From contig OX424561.1 in NCBI GenBank assembly GCA_949152475.1, positions 4,092,001 to 4,156,000 of the forward strand: a stretch of DNA of 64,000 nt. Direction: 5' to 3'. This DNA comes from Terebella lapidaria. Lineage: Eukaryota > Annelida > Polychaeta > Terebellida > Terebellidae. The stretch's first letter is position 1. The number at the start of each line of letters is the position of its first letter. The notes below the pieces were generated by a model. It was given only the letters and a program-made list of their open reading frames with translations, was not told where the DNA came from and made no database searches. Shown piece by piece: positions 48,401 through 63,300 of this stretch. Made by a program: the position numbers and the translations under genes.

Positions 48401-51400
48401 GGCAGAGATGTGGCGTCAAGGGTCAAGCCAGAAACTGTACAAATGTTTCAACTTTCTCGGCATCAGCCAAGGACGCCACGGGACCGTTGGCAACATAGAC
48501 CGGTTGGGCAAGCAGTTCGATAGCAAGCTTGTTGCCATTAAAGAGGGTATAGAGGTGTGAAATTGCTAAGACATAATTAATTAACTGAAATTGATAGCCT
48601 GAGTCCAAATTTTCCAAAGTTAAACATATTTCATGAAGGTTTGGCACACATGAAAATTGTAACTACATGAAATAATTGCACAAGACATGCATACCAATCA
48701 AAATTATACTAGGCCACGAACTTCGCACTTTGACCCAATAAATACATATAGGTGTATTACATGAACATGCATGGTTTTTGATCACCTAGTCTGCTACCAA
48801 CGTGAACTCAGATTCCCGCGTTCCACAAGCACGTCGCCGTTTGGCTTTTTTGGACCAACCTCTCAACGACTTGAAGGGGTTCACGGTTTGCTGGGATAAC
48901 GTCCAATGGGAGGCACACTGCGCGCACCAGACACAGAACACAGGAACTACCATGCACCTAATGGCTCTGTCGTTTGGCAGTCAAAACCGTACAGAATCTT
49001 TGCACCTTCAGGTCTCCATGATCGTTAGGCCAAAAAAAAAAGATGTTTTGGCTTGCATCCCAGTGATGCTCCAAAATCGGTGATGCTCCAAAATCAGTGA
49101 CTTGATTTGGGACAAAAAAAAAAAATTTGCCGACCCGTCAAAAAATCAAAATGGCCGCCCCACGCAGACCGTCATTTCAAAGCCAACAAAACTTATACAC
49201 ATCACAAAGGTACATAAGGAGAATCTTATACATGATTTTGAGAAGAACTGTCTGAATAGATTTTGAGAAAAATGGCCACCAAAGAAAAAATTCATCGTTT
49301 TTTCGACAAAAAAGGTCGTTTTGACCTTGCAAGGTCATTGAAGGTCAAATTCAAGGTCACCACCCAAACCACAATATATGAATTCCCATTTGAATGTGCC
49401 AATACTTAGGCTCTATCTTGAAGTGTTCTATGAGTTTACTCTGCATAGCTCTAATTATGAAGGGAAAATTGGGTGAAATTTCCTAAATGCAAAAATTTTT
49501 TCAGTGGCTAAAAAAATTTTTTTTTTTTGCTGGAAATGGCTCAAAACTAATAGTGACTTGATTTGGGACACAAATTTTTTTTTTTTTTTGACGACCACTG
49601 AATGTATACCATGGCACATTTTTATAATCTTCATTGAATTTAGAAGAAATAGTAAGCTGCGCTACATGGGCCCAAAATGTTACCTCTGCTTGTAAAAATA
49701 CCATCATCGCCCAAAAAAAAATGACACGGGAGGTTTGGGACGACGCGCGCGGGGACGCAAACCAAAACATTTATTTTTTTTGGCCTTATATATGTTACAT
49801 TGTATGTGCATGTCTTTTCTCATGACCACTAAACTTAATAGATTCTATACAAACCTTACAAGGAATATTACTTCCCATCATCGTCAGTACTGAGGACAAA
49901 TGATTTCCCCTATATTAGGGTCCTAGTCTGTGCGATGCCGTTGATGTTCCGGCAGAGGCGATCATCCCAACTACAGATGACCTGTCACGCCTTCGGTCAC
50001 GTATGGTAGTAGTAGTTATGCGGTTACTGAAGCAGATGGTACCGTGGCTTGAGGGAATCTCTGTGGTACAGCATATCCCACACGAGCACACCACAGACCT
50101 TCAGCAAAAGAGTGTCATGTTCACCATGGGAACAGTCCAAGAAAATCCCTCCTCCAATGACGGAGTCATCAAAATCATGGAGAAGCTTCACAAATATGTC
50201 CCTGAGGTTTCTAGTATTTTAATGAGATGAATTTATAGTTATGAATTCATATGAACTAATTTTGTGACATATCAGGTTCTGTAGTGTCGTGATATATTTC
50301 ATCATGTAAAGAGTCAGATATTCTAAATAGCTCCAAGACGGCAAACTGCACACCATACTCTGCAATGGCGATGGCCTCAGCATTGAGCGGATGATCTCCG
50401 CCGGGCGGATCCGGTGTAGGGCGGGAACTCACGGAGATCGTCTGGAAGGCCTCTGTGCCTCTCCACAGGAGTTCCATAAGGAGGGACTTCTGCTCCAGGC
50501 CTGTACATTTGAACTCCATTCTTGAGGATTGCACTCGGTTATTTCCCTGGTTGTTTCCATTTAAGTCTGGTACTGTTTTCGTGTTAAGGTTGTTCGAAGC
50601 CTTCCATGTGAATTGGAGCTGATGATTCAATTCGAACAGGACTGGATGAAGTCATTCTTTAGTGGAAGCAGTGCGGGCCAGAGGGGAACGCTGTATCACT
50701 GGAAGCAATTCTTCAACCAAAAGTCGGTCTCAATGGACGTCATGAGGAACTTCAACCATGATTGGGATTTCATGAAGGTCATTGTACAAATATGATATAT
50801 ATATCTGTATTCTTGTTTTTATATCTGAACCGATTTTGCTACATATGTAATTGTCCCTTCGTGCACGAAAAGTTTGTCACAAGTGGCCTGGTGATGCTGA
50901 GCATGTTCGAGTTCGCACACACAAGTAAACTCCAGGACGTACCAACCACATTTCCGGTTGACGGTTCGAAGGCAGAGCAGACGGCCTGGGCGACAAGATT
51001 GGCCAACACCATTGTGGACAACATTTGGGTTGGTGTTGCTCGTAATATAGAAACTATCCCGGACTCGGTTCGTCAGTATTCATAGTGTGCTCTGAGAATT
51101 CGGGGCTATCGACGTCCATACGCTGTGATGGCCTTCACTCCTTTCACACTGGGCGTCTCACAAGCTGTCTCACAAGCACATGTGATTTGCCAAATATGAG
51201 CAATGGCTGGGTTCAACCGACCATAATACAGTTCAGTCCTCACACGAAGAACACTCTTATATATCCCTTTCTAGGGGCGGGGATAGCAGTAAACTGTATT
51301 TTTCATTGAACATCTGTAAAACAATATAAGAATCACATTAAACATACAGATACAACCCGATCGGGAAGATGTCGCCGCTATTATAACGGGGTACACGGAA

Positions 51401-53108
51401 GCAACAGAAGAACTGTTTCCTTTCTGCCACTGCATGGAGTGTACGTTGTGCATGTTCAAAATTTAGTACAATTTAGAAGTACGATGTTGGAGATGTTATG
51501 ATATATGACTTGATTATTATGTTTTTCATGGCAAACCATGCAGTTATTACTTGAAACTTACTTTACAAGTCAAGGACACACAGATGATCCTGTGCTGTAA
51601 CAGCAAGTGCGAACGCGAATGGTTCCACCTAGAGTGTGTCGGACTTGAGCAAGCTCCAGATGATGATCATGACTGGTTCTGTTCGTCGGAATGCCGAGAG
51701 AGTGATGGGTACATTTACTGTACTTGCAAATCACAACTAGACGACCATGGAGTGATGATACAGTGTCGTCGAGGGTCGGACTGCCACCGCCGCGAATGGT
51801 ACCACCCCTCGTGCATCAACGTTGATGTCGAATCTTTGCCGGGTACATGTAATATAGAGATATGGAACATGAGCATTCGTATGTGAATTTCATGAAATCT
51901 ATAAACTTTACAACCGAAACTCAATTGCGGTAATAAGTTCACGGCATTGTAGAGCCTGGTGGTAAATACACGTTGAGGTATATGATTTATAACCATCTGA
52001 CAGAGGTTTGGTTCTGTTGTGCCGAATGCGAAACCGAGGGAGAAGACAAGGTCAACCAGCATAGTAAACAGCTCTTGTGGAGCGGTCTTAACATGCTTGT
52101 AAGGAGAGACGCTGTCAGAGAAGGTGATGGTCCCGATATGCTTTCCCACTGGCGGTTGGACCTACTGGATCTGTACACCAAGCACCACACAAAATATGTG
52201 ATCATCGCCCACAAACTGCTATGTGGTGTGTACAAGGAATTAACTACCTGTACACGCAGCCGACAGTGTAGCACAAACTACAATGAATTCAACAATTTTT
52301 TGTCTAACAAGTGACTACCACAAACGTTTGGCAGATTGGTTAAACATTTTGAAATTGGTAACAGGTGCCGTATTAATCTTAGCGATGGCATTAAAAAATA
52401 TAAACATTTAAGCTTGTATTTACATTACGATGTAGACACCGGTGGATACTTATCAGAGCGCCTCAGACATGAGATGACATGGGAGAGGACAGTCAACATC
52501 CATGGAAAGCCAGGAATGAATGTCCCTCAAGATTTTGCTAACGAACTGATCAACTGTGACTTCAAAGGTGTTGCCTATGATATAACTGATATGCAGTTCA
52601 CCATATAAACTTTTAAAAAACTAGAATCACACACAGAATATTTATTTTTGCAGGTTTACTGATGACTTCATGTCTTCTGTATCTTGTACGATTTTAATGT
52701 TTGTTTCGTAATTTAGAAACCATCAAAACCAGTCGAGGTAACTATACCGACGCCCAAGTAAATCGATGTGCCCAGCTCAGCGGACCGTTTGGAAAAGAGA
52801 TTGACCGGTTAATCGTGGATGCTGGATTTGCGTCAGAGGAGGTTGATTCTGGCCAGCGTAAGACACAGAAAGGCACATACAAGGACGACCTCGAGCTCTT
52901 TGGAGCAAAGTTCGCAAAGGACAAGCTGTTTGCATTCGTTCCAAACAGGGTGCACAAATCGTTCCCCAACGCCTGTCATAAATACACTGTGAAAACTCCG
53001 AAGTTGCTCGGAATCCACCTACGTGGATTAGCCTCACAGAGGGACTTCTGGGAGAAATTAGCACACGATACGGCAGAACGCCAGGCTGCGATGCAAACGC
53101 GACCCTGA
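45416..53108 (+). CDS. Putative transposase, DUF6589-like with two PHD fingers
   Basis: Fourteen exons join in frame: 45416-45793, 46943-47137, 48050-48189, 48284-48554, 48790-49011, 49919-50206, 50331-50498, 50619-50777, 50873-51067, 51350-51440, 51570-51842, 52004-52225, 52436-52567 and 52717-53108. They encode 1041 residues without a stop. An N-terminal Cys cluster (C9xxC12, C37, C41, H44, C53xxC56) looks like a zinc finger. A core with VCWDNVQ (Asp364) and GDGLSIERM (Asp512) then RLEGL and QEFH resembles DUF6589 proteins. A double PHD finger follows (about 698-802: FCHC, EWFHLEC, WFCSSEC, YCTC, EWYHPSC, WFCCAEC). The C-terminal part has KLLWSGLNMLVRRDAVREGD and WERTVNIHG. I infer an RNase H-like transposase; PHD fingers may read histone marks at targets. 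Some donors are weak (GTGTGA, GTTTCT), and the one at 50498 is not GT, so exon edges there are tentative. Confidence 0.7.
45814..46355. mobile_element. Foldback MITE in intron 1 of the putative transposase gene
   Basis: Inverted arms of about 140-150 bp: CAAGTTCAACACAAAACCTC at the left and its complement ending TTTTGTGTTGAACTTG at the right, with GTTGGCAATCTACC and its complement marking the inner arm ends. It lies about 20 bp past the inferred exon 1 donor. No clear target duplication. Non-coding. Confidence 0.6.
46356..48049. other. Mostly intronic sequence of the 11.68-kb element
   Basis: Apart from exon 2 (46943-47137) I see no coding content. Confidence 0.4.
49080..49800 (+). mobile_element. 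Pearl-like fragment in a transposase-gene intron
   Basis: AAAATGGCCGCCCCACGCAGACCG, AACAAAACTTATACACATCA and TTCAAGGTCACC match the conserved part of the composite satellite element at 16253-20074 and the tail at 31.5 kb. It lies wholly between exons 5 and 6 of the putative transposase gene, so it need not harm the protein. Several A/T runs occur. Confidence 0.55.
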
Positions 53109-53683
53109 ACAAACTGAACTATTCCCTCCCAACCATCACTCTTGTCATTGCTTTCTATAGCAAGTAGAACAAACCACAATTTCATAAGTCTTTATGAGGC
53201 CTTGCTATTGGTGACATGGAACAGTCCTTACATATTATTGAACAGTGATATTATGCATGTCATTTGTGGATGTTCATCCGTGAAAAATACATGTAAGGTC
53301 ATTCAATGTAATTATTAGGTATTTGTGTACACTAGCACTATTTGTGAGTCATCTCGGACTACATTTTCAACCAATTAAAAAACTACTAGTATGTTGAAGC
53401 ATCGATATTTATGTACGAACGCTCTTATGTCACTGTGAGACAATATGCGTTATCATCCTGTGCTGATGTCTCATTTGTAATTAAGCGAAAAACATTAATC
53501 ACCATATAAAATATGATAAAACTCTTCAACGTAAATGTACTATTATTCAACCATAACTGATTATCACAAGTTGTAAGAGTACATTTGGTGTGACAGTGTG
53601 ACTGCTATCTGTATACATCGCAACCCTGAACGACAAACGTCTGCTAAGTGTCTACGGTGTTACTATACTTTCTCAAATTAAGT

Positions 53684-55828
<2,145 letters not shown>

Positions 55829-56230
55829 GCGGTAAAGCAAACTCCACGATGTCAATGACCTAATAACCAATGCGTTCAAAAAATGAACAACGTAGAAAAG
55901 TTAACGCGAAAGAAGCACCAAAAATATCGTATTACAGCGTATTACAATGTGCAACAGTTAAATTTCTCAATAAGTTTTCTCCCCCACCTTAATATTTCTT
56001 CAGAAAGAAATATTGCTTTCAAACTCATTGCAGTATCGTCAGAGATGCGTAGCCCTACACGTACGTGCATCTAGTACTATATATATGGATTGTTATATAT
56101 CAAAGTAACTTACGTTCCTCATTACAATCAGGTGATGAACGCCAAATGTCGTGGACAAAACTGGCGCAGAAAAAATTATTAAAAAATACACACTCAATTA
56201 CGGTAACAATAACCACGAGCTGCCCACGAG

Positions 56231-56525
56231 CCGGGGAATTTGGTAGCGCATGCGCAGTAGTGGGCAAAATGGAAACCCGGCAGTTGTGATGTTGGTTTGA
56301 AATTGAAATACGCTATACATCTGGAGTGAGAGGTAAGTACCAGCCAATATGATTGCATGAATTAATAGACAAGACATCAAAGAGAAGATACATCGGCACT
56401 AGAACTCTGGTCACGGTGTATTTTTCTTGGTCACGTTCGATATGTTGAGGGGTGACTCACTGATGTCATGGCGGTGCTGTATCCCACTCGCGCTTCGCGC
56501 TCGAGAGTGGGGTACTCTGGATCTA
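56231..56525 (-). repeat. Right terminal inverted repeat of the 11.68-kb element
   Basis: Partner of 44848-45141. It begins about 400 bp upstream of the helicase start and may drive that gene. Confidence 0.93.
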
Positions 56526-56534
56526 GGTTCATAC
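56526..56534 (+). repeat. 9-bp target site duplication, right copy
   Basis: GGTTCATAC, identical to 44839-44847. Confidence 0.9.
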
Positions 56535-57086
56535 ATGTAGTTAAGAACAACAATTTGTGTACTATAAACTTCCTTCACAACAGCACGCGGTCACAACACC
56601 TACCAGCGTCAGCACCGGCCCCCCCCTCCCCCCCCCCCCCCACCTACCTACCTCTCAAAATATCACCGCTCCTTGCCCGCCGGGATTACGATCAAACCCA
56701 CCACTGATCTGATCCCCCACAGGCCACAGGGGGTCAGAATGGAGAGGGGAGGTTAGCTGCTGTAAACACTGCCGCGTGTATAAACACAAGCACATGCAGA
56801 ATATGCAAATGAGCACCAGTGCTGTCTCCTACCGGGGATAGACAGAACTGATGCAGTGTCAGACGGATACCACGGGCAGGCAGAAAAAATGTGTTTTGGG
56901 CAGATAGGGGGTGCATATGCTGCCATCTGGTGACTGCTTTTCTAAATACATTTAACTGACTTAAACACTGATCGAATAAGTACACTTCAAGCTTTCAATA
57001 GATAGTCCAAACATGCAAATCGGACTGTGGGATGCCGAGTTACAGTGCAGTAAAGATCAGTCATTTCAGCATTATCAGCGCAACAG
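56535..57086 (+). other. Right-hand remainder of the P-like element
   Basis: Non-coding. Includes a C-rich run (about 56617-56640). It originally joined directly to 44847 and held the region upstream of the second P-like gene. Confidence 0.6.
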
Positions 57087-57118
57087 AGCTGTACATTTCT
57101 CTCTCTTATGTATTTCTG
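57087..57118 (-). repeat. Right 32-bp terminal inverted repeat of P-like element
   Basis: Exact reverse complement of 37776-37807, followed by the CTAATAT target duplication at 57119-57125. Confidence 0.9.
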
Positions 57119-57304
57119 CTAATATCCAACATCCTGCTGCCTGAACAATTTTAGGCTTTCTGTATGGCGAAGTCACAGCTAAATAGATCATCCTCAGCAA
57201 AATCGATCAATCCTGAAGTTGTATTTTAGCTGGTAATCAATGGCCCTACCAGAAATTACGAGATACTTCATATAATAAACATCCTGATTATTTCAGTCAG
57301 CAGT

Positions 57305-60300
57305 ATGTCAGAGGTTGGAATTGTCACATCGACAGCTGGAGAGCAAGAGCTCGCCAAGCCAGCCCACATACAGAGGCTGGAAAACTCGCTCAGACTCGAC
57401 CCGTTACTCAACTACGTCGAGTCTCTTTCTAATGCTACCAAGAAAAGCAGGTGAAGGGCTTGATTGGAAATAATTATTATCAAATTAAAAAATGTCATAT
57501 TTCTTGATCTCATCACTTGTGTAAATAACAGACTTTTGTATATGCAAGTTCATCATTCAATGTATTATAAGCTGACTCCATGTACTTCAGCCGAGGTTTT
57601 GACACAGAAACTTCTACAGACGCTGACACGGACTACGAAATTAACAAAACATCAGATGCAGAAGGGAACAAATATTACAATGGTGTCACTGTCACAAAGT
57701 CAGGTGAGTTAATCTTGACAATAGGCATAAATATCTGAACACAAAATAAGGCAGTAATATCATGATTGAACTTCGTTTGATATTTTACTGCACTAGTAAT
57801 AGATATTTTACTATCCGATTGTTCAAGAGAGGAAAGCCGACAAAGCCAGACTCTATAACTTCTCGAAGATTAAGAAGGGCAGAAAATGGTTGAAGGTTAG
57901 TAGAGAAAAATTATGTTAAATATTGTGGATATTTAGCTAAAGTCTAATTTGTCAATACATGTAATGTCAATGGTCATTGTCTATGTATTTTTTTACTTGA
58001 CTGAAGACCTGAGGTATTGGTGAATGTTTTGGCAGAATGTTCTGCTGAGTGACACATCATCTGATGAAGATTCGGATGAGGACACACCACTGACAAAGGA
58101 ACATCTTCATGCCATCCTGAAGCAGCATAAGTTTGAGAAAAAATGCCGTGAACGCTTCAATCTCGATAAGGATGTGAGTGGTTTGTGTCGAACTCAATTG
58201 ATGAGATTAACATACATTTCCTGAAAGGTCATTGTGAATGTGCTCCCCTGGATTCTTTACAATGTTTAGTGGATGCTTACCTAGTTAATTTCTGTCTGTT
58301 CATGGCAATAAAAGATATTGAGTCTCGATCTATTTCATGATCTGCTTTGTGGTTGTTGCGTATCTATCAACTTTGAAGGTGTAACTCTTCAAGTGACTGC
58401 TAATATTGATTGTTATACTGAATTTGTAGTTTGACTTTGACTTGCAGCTGCACCAGTACCAGTACTACAGCACTGGGCTACTGTCCAACTATGACAGGTA
58501 CTTGGACCATCAGAAGCTTGTTCTGGGCCCACGGAGGAAAGCCCTACGAGAACAGAAAAAACTAGAGAAAAAACTCAAAAAAGGTATCAAAAATGATGTT
58601 CTGCCCTGGCTTGTGATGTTAGTAAATTAATACACACTAAAAAGATGTATAAAATTCTTCACTTTTTCGATTGTTGTGCTCATGAAGCCTATTTATTGAT
58701 GTCACAGTGAAGTTGAAAAAGATGCGAGATGCGGATGGTGGTGACCTTGATGACATACCAGAGCTTGGGAGACCTCCGAAAGAATCGGTGTGTATTCTGT
58801 AGAATAGACAGTTATAGATAAAACAGCTATGAATAAACAACTTCGTATTGTGGATTTGGGAGTATTTCATATAATAAAGAAGTAATGAGAGATAAAAATC
58901 TGTTGCTGATAACATTTCAAATTATGGATGTACATGTAGTTTATATCTTCTACGAATGATTCTGCAGGGTAAAACGGGTAAGACAGGTGCGGGTCAGAAG
59001 CCAAAAGTAAAGAAGTTCACCCCAGAGCAGATGCTTGCAAAACGGAGAAAACTCTGGATTGGTCTTTGCAAAAAAGAAATTGCCAAGGTGAGTCTTATAA
59101 CTAGCGTTATGAATGATTTTAGAAATACTGTAATGAACCTTGAATTCACATGTACTCTGCTCTTTCTTTCATTTTCAGCAACAAAAACAAAAGATGAATG
59201 CAAGAAAGGAACTGTTGTCTCAGCTTAAAAAGGTATGGTTAAAATTTATTTAAACACTTGCTGGCAATATTGTATATTCACATTACAAATGCAATTTAAT
59301 TGCAAAATTGGCAAATATTAATAGATCTAATATATATTTGTGAAAATCATCCACATTTCGCCTGTCAGGTTGCCAAAGAGTGTCAGAAGGAGTGTCGCAA
59401 GGCGGCGCTGCAGTCACAGAAGATCGCACGAGAGGCGTCGATTAGAGCTCGCAGACTGTCCAAGGAGATGATGGTTTACTGGAAACGCTTCGAGAAGGTG
59501 GAGAAGGAAACAAGGAAACGTGCCGAGAAGGAGGCTCTAGAGCAGCGGAAAATGGACCTGGAAATCATGGAGGTGCGTGTCACATCAGGCTCGTCTTTGT
59601 TTCATGGATTATAATGAAGTGTAGATTCACATGTGATGAAAATTGTAAAAATATACCACATCATCAAAATTAAATTTAGAATTGTCTTCTTGTTAACTGC
59701 CAAGTTCTTGTTGCATTTATAGATGAAGCGACAGCAGCGGAAGTTGAACTTCCTGATCACACAGACAGAGCTGTATGCTCACTTCATGGCGCGGAAGATC
59801 GACGGACAGACGGACCGTGACCGAGATGCAATCCTGAGCCGACTGGATGAGGGCAACGACGACAGCCAGAAAAAACTCTCCATCCAGGGCACAGTCGTCA
59901 CCGACATCGTCGCAGATGAATACGGTGGGCTAGCGATCTCGTATCAGGCATGTTGTGGTGTGTAATACAGGAGCTGGAGCTGAGGCTGTCATTAGGTCCT
60001 CTTTCTGTTTGATCTTTCAGATAGTGAAGAGAGAAAAGCCACTGCTCTCAGGAATGCAGAAGATGCTTTGCTCAGTCATCTACAGAAGGTAAAGTATTAC
60101 CGAAAACAATTGAAATTACCTTAATTTTCCCTGCCTCATAGTGAGACGAAGCAGTATTGTGAAGTGAGCACATGCAACTTTGTCTCAGTGAAGCATTTCA
60201 ATGAAATCGTTCATTCTTTCAGAAAGAGGAATTCGACCACCAACTCCATGGCAGCCGAGAAGGTAGACTCCTATGTTTCAAAACACTCACTGTATGCTGG

Positions 60301-63300
60301 TAATCGATTAAAATGGTGTATGAGATGACTCCACCTCTGGTTATAGGTCATCTCATGACAGGCTACTGTAGGGTATCATGACTATTGTTTTATGGCACAC
60401 ATTGCTTGCATTGACAGGTTATAACACCATGATCCTGATCTCTTGATCTTCATTTCCATGATCCTGACATATTAGTTCAAGGATAGAGTGTTTATCTTGT
60501 ACTTTGAACTTAAGGTCTCCCGAGTTTCGACAACCCCACAATAAGTGCTGCCGCTGAGCGACCTCAGCCAACATTACTACAGGGCAAACTGAAAGGCTAC
60601 CAACTCAAGGTGCTGTAAATATCCATTATGAAGGTCTTGACTGTCTTATTTCTAGCATCAAACTAAAGTTGAATAAAAAATATGCATTGTATCAAATATT
60701 TTGTGTCATTGACCCGGCTGCTGATATTTTTGCAGGGAATGAACTGGCTGGCAAACCTGTATGACCAGGGCATCAACGGGATCTTGGCGGACGAGATGGG
60801 ACTCGGGAAAACCGTCCAGAGTATCTCCTTGCTGGCTTACATGGCAGAGGTCTGTATTCAGTGTACCCATTACTTCTATACCTGTATAATAAACACTTAC
60901 CTCTGTAATAAACATGCTTGATCATCTAACCTCGCTTTCAAAGGAGCTAGAGGGGAGTATAAAATGTCATTAGGATATAGAAATTTCAATGACATCTGGC
61001 ACAAAGTCCGAATCTAGTAAAAAATAAACTATAATACCCATAAGGTTTAAAAAAAGGTTGTCTTAACTACATACATTGTACATTGTGTATTAATGAGGTT
61101 AACTCATGCCAATTACTGGTATGTTCTCATAAATGTACCTGTACATATTATCCAACAGTCACAGGGAATCTGGGGCCCGTTCCTGATAGTTGCCCCAGCC
61201 TCAACCTTGCACAACTGGCAACAAGAACTGTCCCGCTTCCTGCCGCAACTCAAGGTTCGTGAATAATGATATTGGAGAGAAAAGTCATCATCATGTAGGG
61301 TGGTTGATACATGTAGATATCCAATTATTCATACATGTACATGGATGTTTTCATATGGGTCTTTCTCAGAAGCCTATTGAAGATATTCTCATGAAATGCT
61401 AGGATCGATTCCTTACATCACCGCAGGTGGTACCATACTGGGGAAACACCCAGGACCGTAAGATCTTGCGTAAGTTCTGGACGCAGGACAACTTGCACCA
61501 GCGGGAGGCTTCGTTCCACTGCGTCGTCACGAGTTACCAGCTCGTCATCCAAGACGTCAAGTACTTCCAGCGCATACGCTGGCACTACATGATCCTGGAC
61601 GAAGCTCAGGCAATCAAAAGTACCGCAAGGTAACGTAATCATGGCAACAGGGTCTGGGAATCACTCAGTCAGGAGCAACTAAAATTCATCACGACCATGT
61701 TTTATGACTTATATACTAACTCAATTGTCGATCAAAACTCTGAATGCAGGAAATTAAAAACTCTTGACATCTGCTGCACTTACTCAATTTTACTGGTATG
61801 ATTTGCAGTGCCCGGTGGAAGGTGCTACTGGGTTTCAGCTGTCGCAATCGTTTGCTTCTTACTGGCACACCGATCCAGAACTCCATGGCTGAGGTAAGCA
61901 AAGTAGAGTTGAATTAAAAGCCTGAATTGATTGATTACAGGCTCTGTTCATGTATGTCTATGTTAATGAATATTTCTCCCTATGCGTGTTGTCACCAGCT
62001 GTGGGCGTTGCTGCACTTCATCATGCCGACACTGTTCGACTCTCATGATGAGTTCAACGAGTGGTTCTCCAAAGACATTGAGAGTCACGTAGAGAAACAA
62101 TCCATCCTCGATGAAAGTAGGTGGCGCCCCCTGTGTACACTATAGGCCCTATTCTTGTGCAGTAGTAAGATATTCGGTCAATCAAAGTTTTATTACCTTA
62201 ATCATATCCTGAAGTAACACTTGTTCCATCCAGACCAACTGTCGCGTCTACACATGATCCTGAAGCCGTTCATGTTGAGAAGGATCAAGAAAGACGTGGA
62301 AAACGAGCTCTCGGACAAGGTCGGTTATGTTTAATATCTCTGACAGATATCTGTATAGTCAGGATTCTCTTAAATGTCATCATTTTGTAGTGAACACGAA
62401 GTTGAGGAAAGAGATACAATAATGTTTTGAATACAGGTCATGAACAAGTTGAAAAATCTGTTTGTAATACTTATTGTATAAGAGCACGGTATCCGAAAGA
62501 AAATATGCATTTAAAACAACGGTGATATTTGACCATGGATGATGTGTAACAGCTGTGATATACTTTCTGATGGCCAGATCGAGATCATGGTGTGCTGTCC
62601 GCTGACACTGAGGCAGAAGCGGCTCTATCAGGGCATCAAGAACAAGATCTCTATCGAAGATTTGCTCCAGTCGGCCAGCTCCACCAACACCTCACAGGCG
62701 CAAAACACAGCCAGTAGCCTCATGAACCTCGTCATGCAGTTCCGCAAGGTCAGAATAGGCTACTGAAGCTGTGAATGAAAGGATGGGGTTAAAGTTTTGA
62801 CAGCTTCAGTGCAAATCAAATGAAATTACTCGGTTCTCCATTGGTCATTCATTATATGTGGGTTGTCTTGACTCACCACCATGCTGGAATAATATAAGAA
62901 AGACAACCTGTACCTTCAGTCAATTGCCTTGTGTCCAATATTAAAATATAAGTCAAAACATAAACTTGCAGGTGTGCAATCACCCAGAGCTGTTTGAAAG
63001 ACGAGATATTCGCTCTCCGTACTTCATGACCCCGGAGCCTTACATCATACCAAAACTTCTCTACAGGGAAGGTAAGGACATTCATTTTATAGAACATTTT
63101 ACAAATTTTAATTCTCAAAAAATCAGCCTGGTTTACAAAACCTCAACACTAATACATGTAGTTCATTTATAATATATAAACAGTTGATATATTCATGTTC
63201 CAGCCAACTTGCTGCAGATGATACCAAGCAAAAACCACCTCCTGTACAACAAGTTATACATCTTCGACCCTGCACATGTTCATCAGTCATTATCATCTAA

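Noticed and set aside
50256-50630. 124-codon minus-strand ORF
   Set aside because: The plus strand of the same stretch encodes the GDGLSIERM...RLEGL...QEFH segment of the DUF6589-like protein, in phase with neighbouring exons. The minus ORF is a shadow.
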